Positions 18,000 through 27,500 of a stretch of DNA of 33,398 nucleotides are shown in pieces. Origin of the DNA: an uncultured Bacteroidota bacterium. GTDB lineage: Bacteria > Bacteroidota > Bacteroidia > UKL13-3. The notes under the pieces were generated by a model. That model was not told the DNA's origin. It searched no databases and was given only the letters and a program-made list of their open reading frames with translations. Every line of letters begins with the position of its first letter. Position 1 is the stretch's first letter. Location: contig CAILJQ010000143.1 in NCBI GenBank assembly GCA_903834625.1, forward strand, positions 1-33,398. Direction: 5' to 3'. The position numbers and the translations under genes are program-made.

Positions 18000-18008
18000 A
18001 ATTGAGCC

Positions 18009-18353
18009 ATGTTTAGTAAAGAATCCAGAAGAAATAAAATTCGTGCCCGTATTCGCAGCCGCGTAACCGGTACAGCTCAAAAACCCCGTTTGTCGGTATT
18101 TAGGAGCAATAAATTTATCTATGCCCAGCTTATTGATGACGTGAATGGTAAAACATTGGTTGCTACTTCATCAAGAGCATTGACCGAAAAGGTTGCCAAA
18201 GTTGATTCATCATCATTGGTTGGAAAAACCCTCGCAGAAAAAGCTATCGCTGCTGGTATCACTGAAGTGGTATTCGACAGAGGTGGTTACCTTTACCATG
18301 GTCGTGTGAAAGCATTGGCAGATGGTGCGCGTGAAGGTGGTCTTAAATTTTAA
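18009..18353 (+). CDS. rplR: 50S ribosomal protein L18 (uL18)
   Basis: 114 aa. 5S rRNA-binding protein. Basic N-terminus [20 protein letters not shown], then [40 protein letters not shown], and the C-terminal [21 protein letters not shown] with the universal [12 protein letters not shown] motif. Confidence 0.98.
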   Translation: MFSKESRRNKIRARIRSRVTGTAQKPRLSVFRSNKFIYAQLIDDVNGKTLVATSSRALTEKVAKVDSSSLVGKTLAEKAIAAGITEVVFDRGGYLYHGRVKALADGAREGGLKF

Positions 18354-18373
18354 TCATTCAGAAAAAGAGAAGT

Positions 18374-18895
18374 ATGTCAACAGCAAACATAAAAAAGGTT
18401 AAAACAACTGATATCGAATTAAAAGAGAAAGTTGTATCCATTAACCGTGTAGCTAAAGTAACCAAAGGTGGTAGAACTTTTAGTTTCTCTGCCCTGGTTG
18501 TGGTAGGCGATGGAAATGGTATCGTAGGATATGGTTTGGGTAAATCCTTAGAGGTTACAGATGCCATCTCTAAAGGTGTGGATGATGCTAAGAAAAACTT
18601 AGTAAAGGTTCCAGTTCTTAAAGGTACTGTACCACACGAACAATTAGGTAAATACGGTGGCGGTCGTGTATTCCTTAAACCTGCAGCTCATGGTACTGGT
18701 GTAATTGCCGGTGGTGCAATGCGTGCAGTTCTTGAGAGTGCCGGTGTTACAGACGTATTGGCAAAATCAAAAGGTTCTTCTAATCCACACAACGTGGTAA
18801 AAGCTACCATCAATGCATTGTTAGAAATGCGTGATGCTTTCACAGTAGCTCAACAAAGAGGAATTAGTTTAAAGAGAGTATTTAACGGAGAATAA
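18374..18895 (+). CDS. rpsE: 30S ribosomal protein S5 (uS5)
   Basis: 173 aa. Lies at the mRNA entry channel and affects decoding fidelity. The dsRNA-binding-like N-terminal domain has [20 protein letters not shown] and [15 protein letters not shown]. The C-terminal domain carries [21 protein letters not shown] and [20 protein letters not shown]. Normal in length and composition. Confidence 0.98.
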   Translation: MSTANIKKVKTTDIELKEKVVSINRVAKVTKGGRTFSFSALVVVGDGNGIVGYGLGKSLEVTDAISKGVDDAKKNLVKVPVLKGTVPHEQLGKYGGGRVFLKPAAHGTGVIAGGAMRAVLESAGVTDVLAKSKGSSNPHNVVKATINALLEMRDAFTVAQQRGISLKRVFNGE

Positions 18896-18900
18896 GCACG

Positions 18901-19080
18901 ATGGAAAAATATAAAATCACTCAGGTTAAAAGTACCATCGACAGAACCGAAGACCAAAAGCGCACCGTGCGTGCCCTTGGTTTTACCAAATTAAATCAGA
19001 GCAAAGAGGTGGTAGGTACGCCACAAATTATGGGTATGATCCATAAAGTTGCTCATTTGTTAAAAGTAGAAAAAATCTAA
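18901..19080 (+). CDS. rpmD: 50S ribosomal protein L30 (uL30)
   Basis: 59 aa from ATG 18901 to TAA 19078. Small 50S protein: MEKYKITQVKSTIDRTEDQK, then RTVRALGFTKLNQSKEVVGTP, and a C-terminal helix ending KVAHLLKVEKI. Position between rpsE and rplO and length match the family exactly. 5 bp after rpsE, 12 bp before rplO. Confidence 0.96.
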   Translation: MEKYKITQVKSTIDRTEDQKRTVRALGFTKLNQSKEVVGTPQIMGMIHKVAHLLKVEKI

Positions 19081-19092
19081 TTAGGACCAGCG

Positions 19093-19539
19093 ATGAAATT
19101 ACATACATTAAAACCTGCAAGTGGCTCAACCCACAGAGAAGGTAAAAGAGTTGGTAGGGGAGAAGGTTCAGGTAAAGGCGGTACAGCTGCACGTGGACAC
19201 AAAGGAGCAGGTTCCAGAAGTGGTACTAGCACCAAGCGTGGTTTTGAAGGTGGTCAAATGCCTTTATACCGTCGTATCCCTAAATTTGGTTTCAAAAATT
19301 TGAACCGTGTTGAATACGCTCCAATCAATTTAGATAAGTTACAAGAGTTAGCTGATGCCGGTATTACTAAAGTGAATGCTGAAGTTTTAAGAGCTAATGG
19401 ACTTATTGGAAAGAAAGACCTAGTGAAAATATTAGGTCGTGGAGAGTTAAAAGCTGCCATGGAAGTACAAGCTGATAAATACTCAGCTGCTGCCCAGAAA
19501 GCAATTGAAGCAGTTGGTGGATCAATAGTAAATAACTAA
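19093..19539 (+). CDS. rplO: 50S ribosomal protein L15 (uL15)
   Basis: 148 aa. Late 50S assembly protein. Gly/Arg/Lys-rich extended N-terminus (KPASGSTHREGKRVGRGEGS, then GKGGTAARGHKGAGSRSG), MPLYRRIPKFGFKN, and a globular C-terminal domain. 27 bp precede secY. Confidence 0.97.
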   Translation: MKLHTLKPASGSTHREGKRVGRGEGSGKGGTAARGHKGAGSRSGTSTKRGFEGGQMPLYRRIPKFGFKNLNRVEYAPINLDKLQELADAGITKVNAEVLRANGLIGKKDLVKILGRGELKAAMEVQADKYSAAAQKAIEAVGGSIVNN

Positions 19540-19566
19540 TACTAACCTTTAATACTTCCAAAACAG

Positions 19567-20928
19567 GTGAAGAAATTAATATCAACATTTCAAAACATTT
19601 TCAGAATAGAAGAACTGAGGTACAAACTCATGGTCACTTTCTGGATGCTATTGGCATACCGCTTGGGTACATACGTTACCCTACCGGGTGTTGACCCTAA
19701 CATGCTTCAGGGTTCTGCGCAACAGGCAGATGGAGGTATCTTTGGTTTGATAAACATGTTCGCAGGTGGAGCTTTCGCAAGGGGATCTATCTTCGCATTA
19801 GGTATCATGCCTTATATCTCAGCTTCCATTGTTGTGCAATTGTTGAGTTTGGCCGTTCCTTCCTTTCAGAAAATGCAAAAAGAAGGTGAAGAAGGTCGTA
19901 GGAAGATTAACCAAATTACCCGTTACCTCACTATCGTGATTACTGCGGTTCAATCTATTGGTTTCTTGATCAACTTAAAATCTGAAAATCCTGCTGCTAT
20001 CATTTCTATCACCAATCCTGCTGCTATGTCTGATTTTGTTTTCATGCTTAGCTCAGTAATCATTCTTACCTCAAGTACCATGTTCGTTATGTGGTTGGGT
20101 GAGCGTATAACTGAAAAAGGAATTGGAAATGGAATCTCTTTGATTATTATGATTGGTATCATCGCTCGCTTGCCTTTGGCATTGAAAGATGAATTCTATT
20201 TCAAATTGTCTGAAAGTGGTGGTGGTTTGGTTATATTCTTAATTGAATTGGCTGCATTGTTCGCTGTAATTATGGTTACTATTCTCTTGGTGCAAGGAAC
20301 TCGAAAAATTCCAGTTCAGTATGCAAAAAGAGTTGTTGGAAACCGTCAATACGGAGGCGTTCGCCAATATATACCTCTAAAAGTGAATGCTGCTGGTGTT
20401 ATGCCTATCATCTTTGCACAGGCATTGATGTTTATTCCTTCAACCATTGCACAGTTCTTCCCGAACTATGAAGCAATGCAAGGAGTATTAGGTGCTTTTA
20501 TTAACCCAATGGGTTGGACATACAACATCACCTTTGGTTTATTGATTATTCTGTTTACTTATTTCTATACAGCTATTTCGGTTAATGCAAATCAGATTGC
20601 AGATGACATGAAACGTAATGGAGGATTCATCCCTGGCGTAAAACCAGGTAAATCAACCGCCGATTTCATTGATAACGTGATGTCGAGAATTACACTCCCA
20701 GGAGCGATTTTCTTAGCATTCGTCGCAATTCTGCCATCATTGGCCAATGTATTAAACATCAACAGCCAATTTGCTCAGTTTTATGGCGGTACTTCCCTTC
20801 TCATTTTGGTGGGTGTAGTACTCGATACATTGCAGCAGGTTGAAAGTCACTTGATGATGAGACATTACGATGGTTTGATGAAATCGGGCAGAATAAAGGG
20901 TAGGAATGCGGTTGGAGCAGCGCTTTAA
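19567..20928 (+). CDS. secY: Preprotein translocase subunit SecY
   Basis: 453 aa inner-membrane protein, the pore of the Sec channel. Start is GTG 19567, giving MKKLISTFQNIFRIEELRYK, the usual N-terminus; the first ATG inside would cut the first helix. Ten hydrophobic segments are expected and the sequence is consistent with this. Conserved RLGTYVTLPGVDP-type TM1 region with a periplasmic plug (GGIFGLINMFAGGAFARGSI), the cytoplasmic loop QGTRKIPVQYAKRVVGNRQY and FIPGVKPGKSTADFID. Supplies the first step of export for both T9SS proteins in this window. No map or adk follows. Confidence 0.98.
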   Translation: MKKLISTFQNIFRIEELRYKLMVTFWMLLAYRLGTYVTLPGVDPNMLQGSAQQADGGIFGLINMFAGGAFARGSIFALGIMPYISASIVVQLLSLAVPSFQKMQKEGEEGRRKINQITRYLTIVITAVQSIGFLINLKSENPAAIISITNPAAMSDFVFMLSSVIILTSSTMFVMWLGERITEKGIGNGISLIIMIGIIARLPLALKDEFYFKLSESGGGLVIFLIELAALFAVIMVTILLVQGTRKIPVQYAKRVVGNRQYGGVRQYIPLKVNAAGVMPIIFAQALMFIPSTIAQFFPNYEAMQGVLGAFINPMGWTYNITFGLLIILFTYFYTAISVNANQIADDMKRNGGFIPGVKPGKSTADFIDNVMSRITLPGAIFLAFVAILPSLANVLNINSQFAQFYGGTSLLILVGVVLDTLQQVESHLMMRHYDGLMKSGRIKGRNAVGAAL

Positions 20929-20940
20929 TTTTTAAAATCG

Positions 20941-20970
20941 TTGACTTTAATAAAAAATAACGTATTTTTG
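20941..20970 (+). promoter_or_regulatory. Internal promoter ahead of infA
   Basis: TTG (20941-20943), 19-nt spacer, TATTTTTG (20963-20970): full TAnnTTTG match, followed by CTGCCCTTTT. Located in the 61-bp secY-infA gap and 19 bp before the infA ATG, giving a very short leader. It would drive infA through rplQ. Confidence 0.72.
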
Positions 20971-20989
20971 CTGCCCTTTTGCGGATAAT

Positions 20990-21208
20990 ATGCCAAAACA
21001 GTCGTTAATAAAACAAGACGGTACAATAACAGAATCGCTAAGTAATGCGATGTTTAGGGTGCAGTTGGAAAATGGGCACGAGGTGATTGCCCATATCTCT
21101 GGAAAAATGAGGATGCATTATATTAAGATCCTTCCAGGTGATAAAGTGTCGATAGAAATGTCGCCATATGACCTATCAAAAGGTAGAATTATTTACAGAT
21201 ACAAGTAA
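20990..21208 (+). CDS. infA: Translation initiation factor IF-1
   Basis: 72 aa single OB-fold protein that binds the 30S A site during initiation. The core is near-invariant ([55 protein letters not shown]). It follows its own promoter. In some Bacteroidota map lies between secY and infA; it is absent here. Confidence 0.98.
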   Translation: MPKQSLIKQDGTITESLSNAMFRVQLENGHEVIAHISGKMRMHYIKILPGDKVSIEMSPYDLSKGRIIYRYK

Positions 21209-21219
21209 CAACTGGTAAA

Positions 21220-21336
21220 ATGAAGATCAGAGCATCGGTAAAAAAGCGCAGTGAAGACTGCATTATTGTGAAGCGTAAAGGTAGGGTTTACGTTATTAAC
21301 AAAAAGAACCCTAAGTTTAAACAACGTCAAGGATAA
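21220..21336 (+). CDS. rpmJ: 50S ribosomal protein L36 (bL36), zinc-free form
   Basis: 38 aa. Starts [20 protein letters not shown] and ends NPKFKQRQG, as expected. The zinc-binding set of canonical L36 (Cys11, Cys14, Cys27, His32) is reduced to a single Cys at 14; the others are Ser, Asn and Lys. It should therefore not bind zinc. Located 11 bp after infA and 9 bp before rpsM. Confidence 0.96.
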   Translation: MKIRASVKKRSEDCIIVKRKGRVYVINKKNPKFKQRQG

Positions 21337-21345
21337 TACAAGAAT

Positions 21346-21723
21346 ATGGCTCGTATAGCAGGTATAGATTTACCCAAAAACAAAAGAGGAGAAATAGGTT
21401 TGACCTATATCTTCGGAATTGGACGCTCAAAAGCTCAAGCAATCCTCACTGAATGCGGTGTAGATTATGACAAGAAAGTGAACGATTGGAACGATGAGGA
21501 ATTGAACGCCATCCGTAAGTATGTAACCGAGAAAATCACTGTAGAAGGTGAACTTCGTTCGGAACGTCAATTGAATATTAAGCGTTTGATGGACATCGGT
21601 TGCTACCGTGGACTTCGTCACCGTAAAGGTTTGCCGCTTCGTGGTCAACGCACCCGTACCAACTCACGTACCCGTAAAGGTAAACGTAAGACAGTTGCAG
21701 GCAAGAAAAAAGTAACTAAGTAA
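21346..21723 (+). CDS. rpsM: 30S ribosomal protein S13 (uS13)
   Basis: 125 aa. Head protein contacting tRNA and the 50S subunit (bridges B1a/b). [20 protein letters not shown] start, helix-two-turn-helix with [34 protein letters not shown] and the basic tail [16 protein letters not shown] are conserved. Confidence 0.98.
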   Translation: MARIAGIDLPKNKRGEIGLTYIFGIGRSKAQAILTECGVDYDKKVNDWNDEELNAIRKYVTEKITVEGELRSERQLNIKRLMDIGCYRGLRHRKGLPLRGQRTRTNSRTRKGKRKTVAGKKKVTK

Positions 21724-21740
21724 TCATTAATCAGAGAATA

Positions 21741-22133
21741 ATGGCCAGGGATAATAAGAAAGTTACAAAGAAGAGAGTTGTTAGCATAGATGCTCACGGG
21801 CAAGCTCACATCAAAGCTTCTTTCAACAATGTGATCATCTCCATTACCAATCAGACAGGTCAGGTAGTATCCTGGGCTTCTGCGGGTAAAATGGGTTTCA
21901 GAGGATCTAAGAAAAATACGCCATATGCTGCTCAAATGGCTTCAGCCGATTGTGCTAAAGTTGCAGTAGATGCAGGTATGAAAAAAGTAGATGTGTTCAT
22001 CAAAGGACCAGGTTCAGGTAGAGATTCTGCTATCAGAACTTTGCAAGCCAGTGGTTTAGAAGTATTGTCTATTACAGACATTACCCCATTGCCACACAAT
22101 GGATGCCGTCCTCCAAAAGCACGTAGGGTATAA
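21741..22133 (+). CDS. rpsK: 30S ribosomal protein S11 (uS11)
   Basis: 130 aa. Platform protein near the mRNA exit and the Shine-Dalgarno helix. Basic N-terminus, then [56 protein letters not shown] and the C-terminal [16 protein letters not shown], all standard. Confidence 0.98.
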   Translation: MARDNKKVTKKRVVSIDAHGQAHIKASFNNVIISITNQTGQVVSWASAGKMGFRGSKKNTPYAAQMASADCAKVAVDAGMKKVDVFIKGPGSGRDSAIRTLQASGLEVLSITDITPLPHNGCRPPKARRV

Positions 22134-22151
22134 TTAATAACAAGAAGAGTA

Positions 22152-22760
22152 ATGGCAAGATATATAGGACCAAAAACCAAAATCGCCAGACGTTTCAAGG
22201 ATCCAATCTTTGGACCTGATAAGTCTTACGAGAAAAGGCAAACCCCTCCGGGACAGCATGGCGCTTCTCGTAAAAGGGCTAAATTAACTGAATACGCCAT
22301 TCAGTTGTACGAAAAACAAAAAGCAAAATACACTTACGGTGTTCTAGAGCGTCAGTTTTTCAAAACTTTTGAATTAGCTGCCCGTAAAAAAGGTATCACA
22401 GGTGAAAACTTGTTGAAATTCCTTGAGGCACGTTTAGATAATACTGTTTACCGCTTAGGTTTGGCTCAAACACGTAGTCAAGCTCGTCAATTGGTTGCTC
22501 ACGGGCACATCAATGTTAATGGTAAACTAGTGAATATCCCTTCATTCCAATTGAAACCTGGAGATGTTGTGGCTGTTCGCGAAAAATCAAAATCATTGGA
22601 AGTGATCACAGGTTCAGTTTCTTCAAGTAATCCTAAGAAATTTAACTGGTTGAACTTTGAGATGAAAGATATGACCGGAACGTTTATGGCTTACCCTGAA
22701 CGCGACCAAATACCTGAAAATATCAAAGAACAACTGATCGTAGAATTGTATTCGAAATAA
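22152..22760 (+). CDS. rpsD: 30S ribosomal protein S4 (uS4)
   Basis: 202 aa. Primary 16S-binding protein of the body of the 30S subunit. [20 protein letters not shown] start without the N-terminal zinc cysteines (C-minus form), [20 protein letters not shown], and an S4-type RNA-binding domain ([38 protein letters not shown]). Standard member of the alpha block. Confidence 0.98.
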   Translation: MARYIGPKTKIARRFKDPIFGPDKSYEKRQTPPGQHGASRKRAKLTEYAIQLYEKQKAKYTYGVLERQFFKTFELAARKKGITGENLLKFLEARLDNTVYRLGLAQTRSQARQLVAHGHINVNGKLVNIPSFQLKPGDVVAVREKSKSLEVITGSVSSSNPKKFNWLNFEMKDMTGTFMAYPERDQIPENIKEQLIVELYSK

Positions 22761-22781
22761 TCATTTTAAAAAGAACCATCA

Positions 22782-23774
22782 ATGGGTATCCTTGCATTCC
22801 AAAAACCAGATAAAGTTATCATGCACAAAGACACTGAGTTCTTTGGGCAATTCGAATTCCGTCCGCTTGAAAAAGGCTATGGAGTTACTATTGGAAATTC
22901 ACTCAGAAGGATCTTATTATCTTCGCTTGAAGGTTACGCAATTACTTCCGTTAAATTTACTGGTGTTGAACACGAGTTCTCAACCATCAAAGGAGTAATT
23001 GAAGATGTTACTGAAATCATCATGAACCTTAAACAGGTTCGCTTCAAGCGAATCGTTGATGGTATCGATAACGAAAAAATCTATATCAATATCAAAGGTC
23101 AAGAGCAATTCTTAGCTGGTGAAATTGGCAAACATACCAACTCTTTCAGAGTGCTAAACCCTGATTTAGTTATCTGTAACATGGAGCCATTTGTCCATTT
23201 AGAAGTTGAACTTACAGTTGACAAAGGTCGTGGTTATGTACCTGCCGATGAAAACAAGCCTAAAGATGCTGCTATTGGAGTAATTGCTATGGATTCTATC
23301 TACACACCAATAAAAAACGTTAAATATAGCGTTGAAGATTACCGTGTAGAGCAAAAAACAGATTACGAAAAACTTCTTATTGAGATTCAAACAGATGGTT
23401 CTATCCATCCTGAAGAAGCTTTGAAAGAAGCTGCTAAAATTCTCATCCAACATTTTATGTTGTTCTCTGATGAATTAATTACCCTCGATACGCAAGTAAA
23501 AGAACCAACCCAAGAAGTTGACGAAAATTACTTACACGTTCGCAAAATCCTTAAAACTCCGCTTTCAGACCTAGATCTTTCAGTTAGAGCATACAACTGC
23601 CTAAAAGCAGCTGATATCAAATCATTGGCTGATTTAGTTTCTTACGATATTGCTGACTTATTGAAGTTCCGTAATTTTGGTAAGAAATCATTAAGCGAAT
23701 TGGAAGAATTGGTGCGCGATAAAGGGTTAACTTTTGGTATCGACATCAGCAAATACAAATTGGATCAGGAATAA
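22782..23774 (+). CDS. rpoA: RNA polymerase alpha subunit
   Basis: 330 aa, normal length. The NTD (1 to ~235) dimerises and assembles beta and beta' ([39 protein letters not shown]). A flexible linker follows, then the CTD (about 255-320) with [20 protein letters not shown], and [16 protein letters not shown], which carries the DNA- and activator-binding residues including the Arg equivalent to E. coli R265. 54 bp precede rplQ, a larger gap than most in the cluster. Confidence 0.98.
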   Translation: MGILAFQKPDKVIMHKDTEFFGQFEFRPLEKGYGVTIGNSLRRILLSSLEGYAITSVKFTGVEHEFSTIKGVIEDVTEIIMNLKQVRFKRIVDGIDNEKIYINIKGQEQFLAGEIGKHTNSFRVLNPDLVICNMEPFVHLEVELTVDKGRGYVPADENKPKDAAIGVIAMDSIYTPIKNVKYSVEDYRVEQKTDYEKLLIEIQTDGSIHPEEALKEAAKILIQHFMLFSDELITLDTQVKEPTQEVDENYLHVRKILKTPLSDLDLSVRAYNCLKAADIKSLADLVSYDIADLLKFRNFGKKSLSELEELVRDKGLTFGIDISKYKLDQE

Positions 23775-23780
23775 TAGAAT

Positions 23781-23812
23781 TGAAGATACGGAAGCTGCCC
23801 TTGGCATCTTCA
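23781..23812 (+). promoter_or_regulatory. Inverted repeat in the rpoA-rplQ gap
   Basis: Perfect 7-bp arms TGAAGAT (23781-23787) and ATCTTCA (23806-23812) around an 18-nt loop containing GCTGCCCTT, the same nine bases that follow the infA -7 box. No T-run, so not a terminator. Possible RNA processing or regulatory site; function unknown. Confidence 0.35.
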
Positions 23813-23828
23813 CATACGAAAAAGAAAA

Positions 23829-24308
23829 ATGAGACACGGAAAAACATTTAATCACTTAGGAAGAAACGCTTCACACAGAAAAGCTTTATTAGCTAACATG
23901 GCTACTTCGCTTATCATACACAAGCGTATCTCTACTACCGTTGCAAAAGCGAAAGAATTGCGCAAATACGTTGAGCCTCTTATAAGCAAAGCTAAAGATG
24001 ATAGCACCCACTCACGTCGTGTAGTGTTCAGCTATTTGAAAAATAAAGAGTCTATCAAAGAATTGTTTGGACCAGTTGCTGGTAAAGTTGCTGACAGACC
24101 GGGTGGTTATACCCGTATCTTAAAGTTAATGAACCGTAAAGGTGACAACGCCGAAATGGCTATCATCGAATTGGTTGATTTCAATGAAAACTTATTGAAA
24201 GACAATTCTGCTAAAGCAGGTGCTGCTAAGAAAACACGTCGTGGACGTGCTCCTAAAGCAAAAGCTGAAGCTACTGAAACTGCTACAAGCAACGAAGAAA
24301 CTAACTAA
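23829..24308 (+). CDS. rplQ: 50S ribosomal protein L17 (bL17)
   Basis: 159 aa. [20 protein letters not shown] start and the [20 protein letters not shown] motif identify it. The core ends near residue 122 and is followed by an Ala/Lys/Glu/Thr-rich tail of about 35 residues, longer than in E. coli and likely disordered. Last gene of the cluster; a strong terminator begins 22 nt downstream. Confidence 0.98.
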   Translation: MRHGKTFNHLGRNASHRKALLANMATSLIIHKRISTTVAKAKELRKYVEPLISKAKDDSTHSRRVVFSYLKNKESIKELFGPVAGKVADRPGGYTRILKLMNRKGDNAEMAIIELVDFNENLLKDNSAKAGAAKKTRRGRAPKAKAEATETATSNEETN

Positions 24309-24329
24309 TTTTATACCTAGTTATATCTA

Positions 24330-24359
24330 AAAGCCCTTGGTTCTCCAAGGGCTTTTTTT
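24330..24359 (+). terminator. Intrinsic terminator closing the ribosomal cluster
   Basis: Stem AAAGCCCTTGG - TTCT - CCAAGGGCTTT, an 11-bp perfect stem with a tetraloop, followed by T-rich sequence. It separates rplQ from the giant surface-protein gene. Confidence 0.94.
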
Positions 24360-24463
24360 GTTTTAGTTCTCACCCAATTTCGGTTATTCAAATCTTTTTT
24401 GCGTATTTCTATTCGATATTTCCTCCATTGGTCATATTTCAATATTACTGTCTCTATTTAGTA

Positions 24464-24471
24464 TTAATTTG
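24464..24471 (+). promoter_or_regulatory. Weak promoter-like box before the giant gene
   Basis: TTAATTTG followed by CAG is one base from TAnnTTTG and lies 41 bp before the ATG. No TTG is found 19-20 nt upstream, so this is a poor match. Confidence 0.22.
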
Positions 24472-24512
24472 CAGATTGCGAGTACTATAACCTTTACTCT
24501 AATACCCAGTTC

Positions 24513-27500
24513 ATGAGACAAGTTTTCCGCCTATTTATTGTATTTTTCCTTGTTGCCTTTAATGGCTTTTTAGTTCAAAATATTTCAGCTCAATCTATCA
24601 GTTTGGAGCGAAATAAAGCAAGTTTATTTTCAGGTAACTCCATCGGTTTTGCAGATGGTAGCGCTCTTTCGGCTCAGTTTAATTTACCTACTGGCATCGC
24701 CCCAGATACATTTGGTAATATTTATATTGCAGATTATTCTAATCATTCCATAAGGAAAATTAATGCACTTGGCGTGGTTACCACAATAGCAGGTAACGGC
24801 ACTTCCGGTTTTGCCGATGGACAGGATACAGCTGCAAGATTTAATGGTCCAACTGGAATTACATGTGACTTGGCTGGAAACATTTATGTGGCCGACCAAA
24901 TGAACAATCGTATTAGAAAAATTACTCCAACAGGTCTTGTTTCAACCTATGCTGGTGATGGTTTTATTGGAGCTTTAGACGGGCCAGCATCTTCAGCAAG
25001 ATTTAATTTTCCTATTGGTATTGCTTGCGATACTGCAGGAAATCTATTTGTTGCGGATCAATACAACCACAAGATACGGAAAATAAATGCAGCCGGAATT
25101 GTTTCAACCCTCTGCGGTGATGGCGTTTCAGGTTTTGTAAATGGAACTGGGCTCGTAAGTAGATTTAGCATGCCTACTGGAATTGCTGTAGATTTAGCAG
25201 GAAATGTTTTTGTTGCTGATTATGGGAATCACTCCATACGAAAAGTTACAAGTACAGGACAGTCTTCTACCTATGCAGGAACGGGTGCAAGTGGTTACAA
25301 AGATACATTGTCCATTTTCTCCCAATTTTCAACCCCTTCAGGTTTATTTTGCGATATGAATGGCGATGTTATTGTTGCTGATAGATCGAATCAGAAAATT
25401 AGACGCATTTCTCCAAATGGTATTGTTTCAACTATTGCAGGAAGTTTTTGGGGAAGTGCCAACGGAATTGGCTCTGCTGCCCAATTTGCCAATCCTTATT
25501 CGTTGTCCAAAAATATAAATGGTGATTTTATCATAGCAGATGGTGGGAATAATCAAATTAGAAGATTGTCTGCTATTAGCTTAGACTCCTTTTTTGCAAC
25601 CATCTATGGATTTTCAGCACCTAAAAACATAAGTATCCGTGGTGTGGGACTTTCAGGCAACCTAAAAGTATTTGCGCCTACAGGTTTTCAAGTTTCCTTG
25701 CTTTCAGGTGCTGGTTATGCCGATTCGCTTGAGTTGACTCCTATTTCTGGTGAAATTACCCAGGAGCTTTACTTTCGTTTACAAAGCAATACCTCTGGCG
25801 TTTATAGTGGAGATGTTATTGTCAGTTCTCCTTCTTCTACAACCCTTCAAATTCCACTTAAGGGAAGAGTAAATTGTGCCATTGTAGGTGCTGTTTCACC
25901 AGGCGGTTCTTCTACCACCAATTATAATCAACCTACTTCTATCCAGTTTTCACAATCGGGTTTGTTTGCTCCAACCTGGTCAACAACTGGATCATTGCCA
26001 ACAGGCATTTCTATGAATTCAGCCACAGGAGAAATAAGTGGAAGTCCAACCCAAACAGGAACTTTCAATTTTATTGTGTTGGCCTCTGCAGGTGGTTGCA
26101 ACTTAAGCAACGCATATAGCCTTTTTGTAAATGGTACTCCTACAGCCTTATTTAACCATATTGCAAACAGCTGTGCCAACCGAAATGTTCAGTTTACAGA
26201 CTCCTCTGTATTAGATACCTCTTGGCTATGGAATTTTGGCGATGGTACCTTTTCAACCATACAAAATCCATTGCATACTTATGCAAGTGATTCTGTATAT
26301 ACGGTTACATTACAAATAAATGGGGCAAGTGGCCCACAAACGAGCAAACAAATATCTGTAGCAACTACACCAACTACCCCAACCATAAGCAGCAGCAATA
26401 GTTGTAATTATGTGTATACTTTTTCAGGTGCCCCCACAGGTTATGGTTATAGGTATGCATGGAGTTTTGCCCCGGGCAGTAGCGGCAATGGCGATACCAT
26501 TCGTATACCAAATAGAACGTATGCAAGTTCAGGACCAACCACAGTAAACTTAACTGTAAGCGCTCAAGGCAGTTGTTCTGTTTCAGCAGCACCCTTTGTA
26601 TTTATGGCGAACCAAAACACCGTTGGGGTAACAGCCGCAATGAGTTTAACAGGAGATATTTGTTCAAACCAAAGAACCTTAAGCAATACAAGCAGTGGTT
26701 CAGGAACAGTATTTTCGTATAGTTTAGATGGATCTGCTTATGCAACAATAACAGGTAGTCAATTATTGTCGTCATTAAGTGGTGGCGTACACCTAGTAAA
26801 ATTGGCGGCCCACGATAACTCGTGTTTTGATACCACAAGTACAAGTTTTACCTTATCAAGTGTGGTGGTTAATTTTAGTTCAGATAGTAATACTTGTAAC
26901 CAAATTGTAAACTTCAGTAATAGTTCAAGTGTGTCATTTGGTTCAGCCAGTTACTTATGGCAATTTGGAGTACCAGTAAAGGACAGCTCCACGTTAACCA
27001 ATCCAAGTTATGACTTTGTAAGTAAGTTAAGCGACTCAACCACTTTGCGTATTACAGCAGCAAGTGGATGTGTTGCCACCCTCAGAAAGGCAACCGCCGT
27101 AGGCCAAGGAACAGCCCCTGTGCCTAATTTTGACATTATTTTAGATAGTAATTACTGTTCCAATCGCTACAGATTTTTAAATACTACAGCAAATACTTCG
27201 GGTGTAAGTTATGTTTGGGATTTTGGAAACGGAAATGGCTCTACATTAGCAAACCCTATTCATAGTTATGGTGATACGGGTGTTTATTTGGTAAAACTAA
27301 ATGTAACAAGTGCAGCTTGTGTCAATCCTATTGTAAAGACAAAAGTTTTGCCTATCCCATATGGAACAAATTGGCCTAATCCTTTTTTTACTACGAATAA
27401 TAATGTCCAAAATTTTGCCACTCAAAATTTCAATTTTAACAACACTAGTACTTATGTAGGTTCAGGCTATATCATGCGTTATTTTTGGGATTTTGGAGAT

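Noticed and set aside
23787-23800. Promoter before rplQ (TACGGAAG-CTGCCC)
   Set aside because: Only the flanking motif matches; the TTTG core is absent and no TTG lies 19-20 nt upstream.
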